The translations under genes and the position numbers were made by a program. Below, one piece after another: positions 37,774-46,420 of a stretch of DNA of 46,420 bases. Source of the stretch: an uncultured Methylophilaceae bacterium (lineage in GTDB: Bacteria > Pseudomonadota > Gammaproteobacteria > Burkholderiales > Methylophilaceae); the NCBI GenBank assembly GCA_903863255.1, contig CAIPBJ010000103.1, positions 1-46,420 of the forward strand. Direction: 5' to 3'. The notes beneath the pieces are model-generated. The model worked only from the letters and a program-made list of their open reading frames with translations. It made no database searches and was not told the origin of the DNA. Within the stretch, counting starts at the first letter, position 1, and every line of letters starts with the position of its first letter.

Positions 37774-38307
37774 ATGGCTGACGATAAGAAAAAAACACAA
37801 TCCGAAGAAAATTCACAAAGTAACGAGTTAGAGACGCCCGAGTATCCTATCGATAACCAGAGTCGAATAGAAGAACTTGAAGCGCAGCTGGCTGAACAGC
37901 AAGCCGCGGTTCTCTATGTCAAGGCTGAAGGGGAAAACATTCGCCGACGAGCAATGGATGATATCGAAAAAGCGCGTAAATACGCCTTAGAAAAGTTCTC
38001 GGGTGAGCTATTGGCAGTTAAGGATAGTTTGGATGCAGCCCTCACTGTTGAGAATGCGAGTTTGGACAGTTACAAGAATGGTGTCGAGCTAACATCAAAG
38101 CAACTGTCGAGTGTGTTCGAAAAATTCAATATCAACGAAATCAATCCTGTCGGGGAGAAGTTCGATCCCAACAAACATCAGGCCATCAGCGCCATTGAGG
38201 CAGATGCAGAACCAAACACGGTGATAAGTGTGCTTCAAAAAGGGTATACATTGAATGAACGTGTTTTGAGACCTGCGCTGGTCATGGTCGTTAAAGCTAA
38301 AAGCTAA
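37774..38307 (+). CDS. grpE: Nucleotide exchange factor GrpE
   Basis: GrpE releases ADP from DnaK. The 177-residue protein has a disordered acidic N-terminus (residues 1-30), a long helix (about 30-88; [42 protein letters not shown] is the dimerising coiled coil), and a C-terminal beta-wing with [13 protein letters not shown] and [23 protein letters not shown]. Start and ribosome binding site (GAGG, seven bases) are clear. It is transcribed from a sigma-32 promoter, and dnaK follows 88 bases later with its own. Confidence 0.97.
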   Translation: MADDKKKTQSEENSQSNELETPEYPIDNQSRIEELEAQLAEQQAAVLYVKAEGENIRRRAMDDIEKARKYALEKFSGELLAVKDSLDAALTVENASLDSYKNGVELTSKQLSSVFEKFNINEINPVGEKFDPNKHQAISAIEADAEPNTVISVLQKGYTLNERVLRPALVMVVKAKS

Positions 38308-38319
38308 TTAAAAACGGGG

Positions 38320-38348
38320 CTTGAATTATAAAAATGCATCCCCACTAT
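38320..38348 (+). promoter_or_regulatory. Sigma-32 heat-shock promoter for dnaK
   Basis: CTTGAAT (38320-38326), a 13-base spacer, and CCCCACTAT (38340-38348) fit the sigma-32 consensus. It sits in the grpE-dnaK gap, so dnaK can be transcribed independently of grpE. The 13-base spacing is the same as in the grpE promoter. Confidence 0.85.
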
Positions 38349-38395
38349 TGTTACATCGCAATTACATTAATTTAAAGAATCAAAAAGGATAGATC

Positions 38396-40318
38396 ATGGG
38401 AAAAATTATCGGTATCGACTTGGGCACAACCAATTCCTGCGTCGCAGTAATGGAAGGCGGCAAACCACGCGTCATAGAGAATGCTGAAGGAGCAAGAACG
38501 ACTCCATCCATCATTGCTTATCAGGATGATGGTGAGATTCTCGCTGGAGCACCGGCTAAGCGTCAGGCTGTAACCAATCCAAAGAATACGTTGTACGCGG
38601 TTAAACGACTCATCGGACGTCGTTTTGATGAAAAAGAAGTTCAAAAAGATATCGGACTCATGCCCTATACCATTGCCAAGGCCGATAACGGTGATGCATG
38701 GGTTGAAGTGCGTGGAACCAAAATGGCGCCTCCACAAATTTCTGCTGAAGTGCTTCGCAAAATGAAGAAAACCGCAGAGGATTACCTCGGCGAAGAGGTG
38801 ACTGAAGCCGTTATCACTGTCCCGGCCTATTTCAACGATAGTCAGCGTCAGGCAACGAAGGATGCTGGTCGGATCGCCGGCCTGGAAGTCAAACGCATCA
38901 TCAACGAACCGACTGCTGCTGCATTGGCGTTCGGCCTGGACAAACAAGAAGGAGACCGCAAGATTGCCGTATACGATCTTGGCGGAGGCACATTCGACAT
39001 TTCTATCATCGAAATCTCAGAAATTGACGGCGAGCATCAGTTTGAAGTTCTTTCAACCAATGGGGATACCTTCCTAGGTGGGGAAGATTTTGACAATCGT
39101 TTGATTGATTATCTGGCTGATGAATTCAAAAAAGAGAACGGATTGGATCTTCGTAACGATTTGTTGGCGAAACAGCGTTTAAAGGAAGCTGCTGAAAAGG
39201 CTAAAATTGAATTGTCCTCAAGTTCACAGACCGAGGTTAACCTTCCTTACATCACTGCCGATGCCACAGGCCCAAAACACTTGGTAGTGAAAATTACGCG
39301 CACCAAATTTGAAAGCCTGGTCGAAGACCTTATCGAAAGATCGATCAAACCATGTGAAGTCGCGCTAAAAGATGCCGGTGTTAAATTGAGCGATATTCAA
39401 GACGTGATTCTTGTCGGTGGCCAAACACGCATGCCTAAGGTGCAGGAAAAGGTTAAAGAGTTCTTTGGAAAGGAACCACGCAAGGACGTGAACCCGGATG
39501 AAGCGGTTGCTGTTGGCGCTGCAATTCAAGGTGGTGTATTGCAAGGCGACGTTAAGGATGTGTTGCTACTGGATGTCACACCCTTGTCACTTGGTATCGA
39601 GACCTTGGGTGGCGTGATGACGAAGCTGATCAAAAAGAACACGACTATTCCTACCAAAGCATCTCAGGTTTTCTCAACGGCAGAAGATAATCAGAATGCC
39701 GTGACGATTCAAGTGTTGCAAGGTGAACGTGAAATGGCCTCCGGCAACAAGAGTCTGGGTCAGTTCAATTTAAGTGACATCCCTCCCGCACCAAGAGGCA
39801 TGCCACAAATCGAAGTGACGTTCGATATCGATGCGAACGGTATCTTGCACGTTTCTGCAAAAGATAAGGCAACGGGCAAGGAAAACAAAATCACGATCAA
39901 AGCGAATTCCGGACTTTCTGAAGACGAGATCAAACGCATGGAAGAAGACGCCGCATCGCACGCAGACGAAGACAAGAAACTGCGCGAACTGGTTGATGCA
40001 AGAAATGCAGCGGATGGCATGGTTCATAGTGTCAAGAAGTCATTGGCTGAACATGGGGACAAGTTGAACGCTGATGAAAAGTCCAAGATCGAATCTGCCA
40101 TCAAGGAAGTTGAAGATGTCCTCAAAGATGGCGACAAGGAAACGATAGAAGCAAAAACCAATTCCTTGATGGAAGCCTCGCAAAAGCTTGGTGAGAAAGT
40201 CTACGCAGAACAGCAAGCTCAGCAGGCAGGTAATGAACCTGGAGCACAGCCTCAAGGTGAGAAGACTGTAGATGCGGAGGTTGTCGACGCTGAGTTTGAA
40301 GAGGTTAAGAAGGATTGA
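38396..40318 (+). CDS. dnaK: Chaperone DnaK (Hsp70)
   Basis: DnaK binds unfolded hydrophobic segments in an ATP-controlled cycle with DnaJ and GrpE. The 640-residue product has the ATPase domain ([19 protein letters not shown] at 5-23, phosphate-2 loop [12 protein letters not shown] near 198-209, adenosine motif [13 protein letters not shown]), linker [12 protein letters not shown], the substrate-binding beta domain and a helical lid ending in a flexible EEVKKD C-terminus that contacts DnaJ. The AAGGA ribosome binding site is five bases before the ATG. A terminator lies 25 bases past the stop, so dnaJ is probably at least partly separate. Confidence 0.99.
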   Translation: MGKIIGIDLGTTNSCVAVMEGGKPRVIENAEGARTTPSIIAYQDDGEILAGAPAKRQAVTNPKNTLYAVKRLIGRRFDEKEVQKDIGLMPYTIAKADNGDAWVEVRGTKMAPPQISAEVLRKMKKTAEDYLGEEVTEAVITVPAYFNDSQRQATKDAGRIAGLEVKRIINEPTAAALAFGLDKQEGDRKIAVYDLGGGTFDISIIEISEIDGEHQFEVLSTNGDTFLGGEDFDNRLIDYLADEFKKENGLDLRNDLLAKQRLKEAAEKAKIELSSSSQTEVNLPYITADATGPKHLVVKITRTKFESLVEDLIERSIKPCEVALKDAGVKLSDIQDVILVGGQTRMPKVQEKVKEFFGKEPRKDVNPDEAVAVGAAIQGGVLQGDVKDVLLLDVTPLSLGIETLGGVMTKLIKKNTTIPTKASQVFSTAEDNQNAVTIQVLQGEREMASGNKSLGQFNLSDIPPAPRGMPQIEVTFDIDANGILHVSAKDKATGKENKITIKANSGLSEDEIKRMEEDAASHADEDKKLRELVDARNAADGMVHSVKKSLAEHGDKLNADEKSKIESAIKEVEDVLKDGDKETIEAKTNSLMEASQKLGEKVYAEQQAQQAGNEPGAQPQGEKTVDAEVVDAEFEEVKKD

Positions 40319-40342
40319 TCGAAGTCAATTCATGACAAGCAG

Positions 40343-40365
40343 AGCCCCAGAAACTTGGGGCTTTT
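40343..40365 (+). terminator. Intrinsic terminator between dnaK and dnaJ
   Basis: A perfect 7-bp GC-rich stem (40343-40349 with 40356-40362) with a 6-base loop runs into TTTT (40362-40365). It probably reduces read-through from dnaK into dnaJ, keeping DnaJ below DnaK in amount. Confidence 0.75.
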
Positions 40366-40415
40366 ATGCATTTTACTCTTAACGATCCAAACTCCAATCC
40401 AGACTGGGAAAAATG

Positions 40416-41540
40416 ATGGCAAGTAAAAAAGATTATTATGAAGTCTTAGGAGTCAATCGCGATGCATCCGGTGATGATATAAAAAAGGCTTATCGCAAGC
40501 TTGCAATGAAATATCATCCGGACCGGAATCCCGATAATCCAAAAGCTGAAGAACAATTTAAAGAGGCGAAAGAAGCCTACGAAATTCTTTCCGACGATCA
40601 AAAGCGTGGAGCCTATGATCAGTATGGTCATGCAGGTGTAGACCCAAGCATGGGTGCCGGACCAGGTGGTGCAGCCTATGGAAACTTCAGTGATGCATTT
40701 GGTGATATCTTCGGCGACATCTTTGGTGGCGGTCGGGGTGGTCAACGTTCCAATGTCTACCGAGGCGCAGATTTACGATATAACATGGAAATCTCCCTTG
40801 AAGATGCGGCCAGCGGAACGGAGACAAAGATCAGGATCCCCGTGATGTCTGAATGCGAAACCTGTCATGGTTCCGGTGCGAAACCCGGAACATCGCCTGT
40901 CACATGTACCACATGTGGGGGGCACGGACAGGTGAGAATGCAGCAGGGATTCTTTTCGGTGCAACAAACCTGTCCCAAGTGCCATGGCACCGGCAAGATG
41001 ATCAAGGATCCTTGTAACACCTGCCAAGGTGGCGGCCGTGTAAAAGAACACAAGACGCTTTCAGTCAAGATTCCAGCAGGAGTGGACGAGGGAGATCGGA
41101 TACGTCTAAGCGGGGAAGGCGAAGCTGGCGTCAACGGTGGCCCGCCAGGCGACCTGTATGTTGTCGTTCATCTAAAGAAACATGACATATTCGAGCGTGA
41201 AGGTGCCAATCTGCATTGCGAGATGCCAATCAGTTTTAGTACGGCTGCACTTGGCGGGGAGATACAAATCCCAACTCTTGAAGGTCATGCACGGATGAAA
41301 ATCCCGTCAGAAACTCAGACTGGAGCAGTTTTCAGGTTGCGAGGCAAAGGGATCAAACCGTTACGCGGCAATGAGAATGGCGATTTGCTATGTCATGTCG
41401 TGGTAGAGACCCCAGTGAAATTGACAGAAAGACAAAAGGAAATTCTCAGGGAACTTGAAGAAATCAACGAGTCGGATAGCGCAAAACACAGTCCTCGAGC
41501 AAAAGGATGGTTAAACAAAGTAAAAGGGTTCTTCGACTGA
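40416..41540 (+). CDS. dnaJ: Chaperone protein DnaJ (Hsp40)
   Basis: DnaJ delivers substrates to DnaK and stimulates its ATPase. From ATG 40416 the 374-residue protein has the J domain (residues 3-70; the HPD tripeptide is in YHPDRN), a Gly/Phe-rich region, four CxxCxGxG zinc motifs ([32 protein letters not shown]) at about 145-220, and C-terminal substrate domains. ATG 40416 is preferred over 40413: it places GGGA at a normal distance and gives [12 protein letters not shown]. No clear sigma-32 promoter lies in the 50 bases after the dnaK terminator. Confidence 0.98.
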   Translation: MASKKDYYEVLGVNRDASGDDIKKAYRKLAMKYHPDRNPDNPKAEEQFKEAKEAYEILSDDQKRGAYDQYGHAGVDPSMGAGPGGAAYGNFSDAFGDIFGDIFGGGRGGQRSNVYRGADLRYNMEISLEDAASGTETKIRIPVMSECETCHGSGAKPGTSPVTCTTCGGHGQVRMQQGFFSVQQTCPKCHGTGKMIKDPCNTCQGGGRVKEHKTLSVKIPAGVDEGDRIRLSGEGEAGVNGGPPGDLYVVVHLKKHDIFEREGANLHCEMPISFSTAALGGEIQIPTLEGHARMKIPSETQTGAVFRLRGKGIKPLRGNENGDLLCHVVVETPVKLTERQKEILRELEEINESDSAKHSPRAKGWLNKVKGFFD

Positions 41541-41546
41541 TCGAAT

Positions 41547-41573
41547 TGACGGTCAGTCAAGAACTGACCGTCA
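41547..41573. repeat. 11-bp perfect hairpin between dnaJ and the convergent gene
   Basis: TGACGGTCAGT (41547-41557) and its exact inverse (41563-41573) flank a 5-base loop between the convergent dnaJ and hypothetical genes. No T tract follows on either strand. It may mark the 3' ends of both transcripts, for example as a processing or stabilising hairpin, but it is not a classic intrinsic terminator. Confidence 0.6.
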
Positions 41574-41578
41574 TAGAA

Positions 41579-41827
41579 TCATCCCTCTGAAAGTACTTTC
41601 TTTATCTCAGCCAGTTCCTCACTGGAATCACCAAAGTCCTCGTAATGACGGCCATCGGTTCTCGCGTACCAATATCGGCTGTTCCATGCGTCACCCTCAA
41701 TCTTATGCAATACAGCATGAATCCAGTTGGCAGTCTTGTGGTTCGACTCCTGCACAATCTCGTGAGCCGCGTCCCATTCCCCTTGCAAAGCCAACTCAAC
41801 AGCCTTTAAAAAAATGGGTGGATTCAC
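41579..41827 (-). CDS. Conserved hypothetical protein, 82 residues
   Basis: The short acidic/aromatic protein is rich in W, H and E: ALQGEWDAAHEIVQESN, TANWIHAVLHKIEGD, RYWYARTDGRHYED. It resembles a small family of unknown function seen in proteobacteria with the pattern (A)LxGDWDxAHExxQ...W(I/V)HAxLHRxEGDxxNAxYWYxRA, judged from memory. No signal or membrane segment is present. The start is GTG, 11 bases after gloA, so it is probably the last gene of the coaD-ferredoxin-gloA operon. No function is assigned. Confidence 0.75.
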   Translation of the reverse strand: MNPPIFLKAVELALQGEWDAAHEIVQESNHKTANWIHAVLHKIEGDAWNSRYWYARTDGRHYEDFGDSSEELAEIKKVLSEG

Positions 41828-41838
41828 GCCGATTGACT

Positions 41839-42228
41839 CTAGAACGTTCCTTTTTGGATAAATTCTATCTTGTATCCGTCCGGGTCCTGAATAAATGCAA
41901 TGACCGTCTTGCCATGCATCATGGGCCCGGCTTCGCGAAGAACCTTTAATCCAGCTTTTTTAACTTCTTCACAGGCTTGATAAGCATCGTCGACCTCAAT
42001 TGCGATATGACCGTAGGCTGTCCCCAACTCATAAACTTCCTGACCATAGTTATACGTCAGTTCAATCACAGTATGATCTATTTCATCGCCATATCCGACA
42101 AAAGCCAAGGTAAATTTACCATCAGGAAAGTCATGGTGCCTTAGGAGTTTCATCCCCAGAATCTTGGTATAGAACTCAATTGAACGTTCAAGATTACCCA
42201 CCCGAAGCATTGTATGCAATATTCTCAT
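41839..42228 (-). CDS. gloA: Lactoylglutathione lyase (glyoxalase I)
   Basis: GloA isomerises the hemithioacetal of methylglyoxal and glutathione to S-lactoylglutathione. The 129-residue VOC-fold protein has the four metal ligands H5, E56, H74 and E122 at exactly the E. coli positions, plus [20 protein letters not shown] and the [12 protein letters not shown] end. A GAGGAG ribosome binding site overlaps the ferredoxin stop, so translation is coupled. The short length indicates the nickel-dependent bacterial type. Confidence 0.96.
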   Translation of the reverse strand: MRILHTMLRVGNLERSIEFYTKILGMKLLRHHDFPDGKFTLAFVGYGDEIDHTVIELTYNYGQEVYELGTAYGHIAIEVDDAYQACEEVKKAGLKVLREAGPMMHGKTVIAFIQDPDGYKIEFIQKGTF

Positions 42229-42237
42229 CTTTTCTCC

Positions 42238-43013
<776 letters not shown>

Positions 43014-43037
43014 TTAACAAAGCGGGATTTTAGCAGT

Positions 43038-43580
43038 CTAATACACTTTTAATAAGTGGTAAAAAACGTTTCCTGCCTTCCCACGTTTAGTTATCTGCCA
43101 TTCCTTTAAATCTTCAAGGGCATATTCTGCCTCAACGTACAAATAACCATCCTGATGAAGGTGCTCTTGAAGCAAAGGAAGAATCCTTGGCAACCAATTT
43201 TGATTATAGGGCGGATCGACAAAAATCACATTAAACAAGTCAGTGTTGTTTTTTAAGAAATCCATGGCATCCATATTATGAATTTCCGCATTGGTGGCTC
43301 TCAGCGCGGTTTTGTTTTCAATGAGCGCTCGATATGCAGGCATAGACTTTTCAATCAGGACGGCCCGACTCGCTCCTCTTGAAAGCGATTCAAACCCCAT
43401 GACACCCGTACCGGAAAACAAATCCAAACAGGTTAAACCATGAAGGTCCTGACCCAACCAATTAAACAAGGTTTGCCTAACACGGTCAGGGGTCGGTCGC
43501 AGCCCGGCAATATCTGGAAAAGTCAGCAATCGGCTTCTCCATTCTCCAGCACCTATCCTAACTTTGTTATTGGCTGCCAC
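43038..43580 (-). CDS. rsmD: 16S rRNA (guanine-966 N2) methyltransferase
   Basis: RsmD methylates G966 of 16S rRNA using S-adenosylmethionine. The product of about 180 residues has the RIGAGEWRSRLL start, the SAM loop DLFSGTGVMGFESLSRGA and the catalytic DPPYNQNW. GTG 43580 (or TTG 43583 just before it) is the start, inside the end of the upstream M16 gene, whose stop lies at 43569-43567. The gap to coaD is 39 bases. This rsmD-coaD order is common. Confidence 0.95.
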   Translation of the reverse strand: MAANNKVRIGAGEWRSRLLTFPDIAGLRPTPDRVRQTLFNWLGQDLHGLTCLDLFSGTGVMGFESLSRGASRAVLIEKSMPAYRALIENKTALRATNAEIHNMDAMDFLKNNTDLFNVIFVDPPYNQNWLPRILPLLQEHLHQDGYLYVEAEYALEDLKEWQITKRGKAGNVFYHLLKVY

Positions 43581-44889
43581 CAACGATCACCGTTACCAAC
43601 TTGTCAGTTTTAATACGTCTATTGAAGGCTTCTTTAATTTGTGCGGTCGTCACCTCGCTCACCTTCTTATTGAAATCGTCTAGATACGTCAAAGGAAGCT
43701 TGTAGAAACCTATCACCGACAGATAATCCAGAATTTTACTGTTGGAATCGATACGTAATGGAAATCCTCCAAGAATATTCTGTTTCGCTGCAATCAATTC
43801 AGCTTCTGTAGGCCCGTCTTGAATAAATTTATCAAGTGTCTCATGAACCACTTTAAGCGCGCTTTCGGATTGCTCTTTCTTGGTCTGAAGTCCGATCTGG
43901 AAAGGTCCCAGTTCAGCCATCGGCATAAAGTAACTGTAAACGCTGTATACCAGTCCTCTTTTTTCCCTCACCTCCTCTGTCAGACGGGAAACGAACCCCC
44001 CGCCTCCCAGGACGTAGTTCCCAACATAAAGCGGGAAGTAATCCGGATCACCGCGTTTTATGCCTGGGTAACCCAAAAGGATATGAGACTGAGTTGCAGG
44101 GTGCGGAATTCGCTGCTCGGATGCCGAATCTGGATAGCTGACAGGTGCGATTTGCTCATTGGCACTGTTTTTAGGCAATCCTGAAGATATCTTTTCAGCC
44201 AGTCTTCTGGCTTCCTCATTCGTCATATCGCCAATCAATGCGATAACTGCATTTTTAGCCTGATAATGCGTTTCATAGAAGTCGATCAATTCCTGTCTTT
44301 TTATAGCTATTACAGTCTCGGGCTCCCCGTTTCCATCAAAAGCGTAGGGATGATTGCCATACAAGGCTTTCATGAAAGCCTTGTTTGCAATGCTCTCAGG
44401 TTGCGTGGCTGACTCTTTTAATGCAGAGATGATTCGGGTTTTCTCACGAGCGAGAACAGTCTCGGGAAAATCTGGCTTCTGCAAGATATTGAGATAAATA
44501 TCGAGTGCAAGATCCCGTTCACTCTGACTGCTCAATGTGCGCAAACTTAAACTGGAACGGTCCAGATCAAAGTCTCCCGACATTAAAGCACCCGAATCTG
44601 CCAGTCTTTTGGAAATAGCATCTTCAGTCATACCCGCTGCGCCCAAACTCATCATGTAACGAGTTATGCTTGCCACACCGGATTTACCCATTCTGTCATA
44701 CGCACTTCCTGCGGAAAAATTGGTACTTACATCAATCATGGGCAAGTCGTGGTTCTCCACGAAATACACTTGTGAACCATCACTGGTTTGCCAATGCTCT
44801 ATTCTTAATGTCGCTTGTGCCGATAGAGTGAAAGTCAGTACAAAAAACAGTAACCACCATTTCAAATGCATTATTTGATTCATGTTCAT
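43567..44889 (-). CDS. M16 family peptidase-like protein lacking the zinc motif (probable inactive partner)
   Basis: The 440-residue exported protein has a signal peptide (about 1-26, LLFFVLTFTLSAQA) and the M16 fold, with NAVIALIGDMTNEEA, LLGYPGIKRGDPDYF and the substrate-side GGGGFVSRLTEEVREKRGLVYSV with R and Y. At the site of the zinc motif HxxEH it has SITRY (residues 74-78), so the H, E and H ligands are all replaced. It is therefore probably the non-catalytic subunit of a heterodimer with the adjacent active M16 protein, as in known M16B pairs. It acts in the periplasm. It overlaps the rsmD start. Confidence 0.88.
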   Translation of the reverse strand: MNMNQIMHLKWWLLFFVLTFTLSAQATLRIEHWQTSDGSQVYFVENHDLPMIDVSTNFSAGSAYDRMGKSGVASITRYMMSLGAAGMTEDAISKRLADSGALMSGDFDLDRSSLSLRTLSSQSERDLALDIYLNILQKPDFPETVLAREKTRIISALKESATQPESIANKAFMKALYGNHPYAFDGNGEPETVIAIKRQELIDFYETHYQAKNAVIALIGDMTNEEARRLAEKISSGLPKNSANEQIAPVSYPDSASEQRIPHPATQSHILLGYPGIKRGDPDYFPLYVGNYVLGGGGFVSRLTEEVREKRGLVYSVYSYFMPMAELGPFQIGLQTKKEQSESALKVVHETLDKFIQDGPTEAELIAAKQNILGGFPLRIDSNSKILDYLSVIGFYKLPLTYLDDFNKKVSEVTTAQIKEAFNRRIKTDKLVTVIVGGSQ

Positions 44890-44914
44890 TTAGCCTCAAA
44901 ATTAGATGTCTTCA

Positions 44915-46270
44915 TTACCTGTCCGTAGGGGGAGCCATAGGCTTGTAGTTAGGATCAATTGGCTGTGGATCCAACGTTGCCACGGTCAGGTTTTCATTGA
45001 CTAGGTATTTTCTTGCCACAGCCTGAACTTGCTCAGGTGTTACGGCCTTTAAGCGATTAGGATAGTCGTCAAGTATCTTCCAAGAGAAACCGGCACTTTC
45101 AAGCTGCCCGATCTGCATTGCCTGATAGAACATAGAATCTCTCTGATAAACTTTGGAAGCGATGACTTGGGCTTTGACACGCGTCAATTCCTCTTCAGTC
45201 ACGCCCGATTCCTTGATCCTTTCGATTTCCTGAATGATCGCCTTTTCAAGTTCAGCAACGGTTTTCCCCTCTGATGGGGTTCCGTCAATTTCAAAAATGG
45301 ATTCATGTCCGCGCTGAACCATATCGTATCCGGCATCGACATCGATCGCAATTTGTGACTGTCTCACCAGATCCTGATTCAGCCTGGCAGATGGATTTCC
45401 ATCCAGCACGCCTGCAAGGATTTCGAGCGCATAAGGTTCGGTATCCTTGTCAGGATCCATTAAGGATGGCACATGGAAACCCATTAGGATATAAGCGAGT
45501 TTCGCTGGTGCTTTCACTACCACGCGTCTTTCACCATGCTGATCCGGTTCAACCTGAGGTTTCCTCGTTGGTAAAACGTGAGACGGGATGCCTCCAAAAT
45601 ATTTTTTAGCTAATTCATAAACCTCTTGAGCATTTACGTCACCCACCACAACGACCGTTGCATTATTTGGCGCGTACCATGTTTTATACCACTCCCTTGC
45701 ATCCTCTGCTGTCATGTTTTCAAGATCGTTCATCCAACCTACTACGGGTCTGCTGTAGGGGTGTACATGATAGATAGTCGACTGGAACTGTTCATTCACT
45801 TTGGATTGAGGTTTATCTTCTGTTCGCCAACGGCGCTCTTCCATCACGACTTTTATTTCCTTGGAGAACTCCTCATCCGTTATATTGAGATTGGCCATCC
45901 GATCAGCTTCCAGCTTGAAGGAAAGGGGTAATTGAGATTTCTCAAGCTGTTGAAAATAACAGGTATGGTCTGTGGCAGTAAATGCATTTTCGCGACCTCC
46001 TGCGGCGGCGATCAGTCTCGAGAACTGGCCTGGCTTAACGGACTTTGTACCCTTAAACATCATATGTTCAAGGACATGGGCAACACCTGTCTTTCCGTTT
46101 ACCTCATCAAGACTTCCTGCTCGGTACCAGACCTGAGAAACCACGACAGGTGAACGATGATCCTCCTGAACGATCAGTTTTAGGCCATTGTTTAGTTTGA
46201 ATTCCTTCACTTCAGCATGTCCCATCAAAGGAACGATCGCCAAAATCATCAAGATTTTTCGGGTGATCAA
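44915..46270 (-). CDS. M16 family zinc metallopeptidase (catalytic)
   Basis: The 451-residue protein has a short signal peptide (MILAIVPLMGHA), then NGLKLIVQEDHRSPVVV and the intact inverted zinc motif HVLEHMMFKG with H65, E68 and H69. The distal glutamate is in VVMEERR (144-145). It is a periplasmic M16 protease that probably degrades peptides, with the adjacent zinc-less protein as partner. The start is TTG (46270) with AGGAG seven bases upstream, a convincing ribosome binding site. A TATAAT (46300-46295, minus strand) sits 25 bases upstream, but no good -35 box was seen. Confidence 0.9.
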   Translation of the reverse strand: MITRKILMILAIVPLMGHAEVKEFKLNNGLKLIVQEDHRSPVVVSQVWYRAGSLDEVNGKTGVAHVLEHMMFKGTKSVKPGQFSRLIAAAGGRENAFTATDHTCYFQQLEKSQLPLSFKLEADRMANLNITDEEFSKEIKVVMEERRWRTEDKPQSKVNEQFQSTIYHVHPYSRPVVGWMNDLENMTAEDAREWYKTWYAPNNATVVVVGDVNAQEVYELAKKYFGGIPSHVLPTRKPQVEPDQHGERRVVVKAPAKLAYILMGFHVPSLMDPDKDTEPYALEILAGVLDGNPSARLNQDLVRQSQIAIDVDAGYDMVQRGHESIFEIDGTPSEGKTVAELEKAIIQEIERIKESGVTEEELTRVKAQVIASKVYQRDSMFYQAMQIGQLESAGFSWKILDDYPNRLKAVTPEQVQAVARKYLVNENLTVATLDPQPIDPNYKPMAPPTDR

Positions 46271-46420
46271 ATTTTATCTCCTAGTATTCATCGAATTATA
46301 ACTTGCAGCTTGATTGGTATCGATTTGTTATTTCATGTTTGAATCTGACAAAGTAGTGTCTACTTTAGTTCGATTCGAAGCAACCGACCATTAAGCTTGG
46401 AATAGAATTCAATTATTATA

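Noticed and set aside
38372-38947. Open frame of 191 codons on the minus strand
   Set aside because: It is antisense to dnaK, where highly biased codons often leave the opposite strand open. Antisense frames of this kind have misled annotation before.
46271-46420. Start of a divergent gene (ftsY expected in this context)
   Set aside because: The plus strand frame from the ATG at 46335 closes after 19 codons; no coding start is visible before the window ends.

Overview
This is ordinary-looking bacterial chromosome of a Gram-negative proteobacterium, most likely a betaproteobacterium of the Nitrosomonadales/Methylophilaceae type. That placement is inferred from gene order and protein style: ftsH-folP-glmM behind rlmE, a DUF4149 gene beside greA, bamE and fur back to back, hrcA/nadK divergent, a WaaE-like/WaaL/WaaC core locus, an edd-eda pair, and M16-M16-rsmD-coaD-ferredoxin. 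It was not checked by any search. I see no prophage, insertion sequence, CRISPR array, tRNA or rRNA. Coding density is high, and many genes lack an obvious Shine-Dalgarno sequence.

Layout. Positions 1-16474 are mostly minus strand housekeeping genes. They are the 5' end of a GT4 glycosyltransferase, glmM, folP, ftsH and rlmE, then yhbY (plus, divergent from rlmE), a DUF4149 membrane protein, greA, carB, carA, dapB, an enlarged bamE, fur (plus), recN and nadK. Positions 16638-23839 are plus strand: hrcA, a PilZ/YcgR-like protein, hemH, and the heptose supply and transfer genes hldD-gmhA-hldE-waaF. Positions 23831-30609 are minus strand: a UDP-glucuronate 4-epimerase-like gene, ugd, a LAB_N membrane protein, an ArnC/DPM-like glycosyltransferase, a HAD phosphatase, and the Entner-Doudoroff genes eda and edd. 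Positions 30814-41540 are plus strand: an outer-core LPS locus (glycosyltransferases, WaaL-like ligase, GT9 and WaaC heptosyltransferases, LpxL-like acyltransferase), then grpE-dnaK-dnaJ. Positions 41579-46270 are minus strand: a small hypothetical protein, gloA, a YfhL-type ferredoxin, coaD, rsmD and two M16 peptidases.

How the genes work together. Much of the middle of the window builds the outer membrane. HldD/GmhA/HldE make ADP-heptose, WaaC/WaaF add heptose, LpxL acylates lipid A, Ugd plus the epimerase can supply UDP-GlcA/UDP-GalA, several GT2 enzymes extend the core, and the WaaL-like protein ligates O-antigen. BamE serves the outer membrane protein assembly machine. Two of the three chaperone genes, grpE and dnaK, each have a good sigma-32 promoter.

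The features most worth a second look are mainly non-coding. Between dapB and carA there is a promoter-terminator unit that could encode a small RNA of about 120 nt. A compound hairpin sits in the carA leader. Intrinsic terminators lie on or just before the start codons of folP, greA and the HAD gene. Among proteins, the BamE carries an extra NTF2-like domain between proline-rich linkers. I did not find a clearly new multi-gene system.
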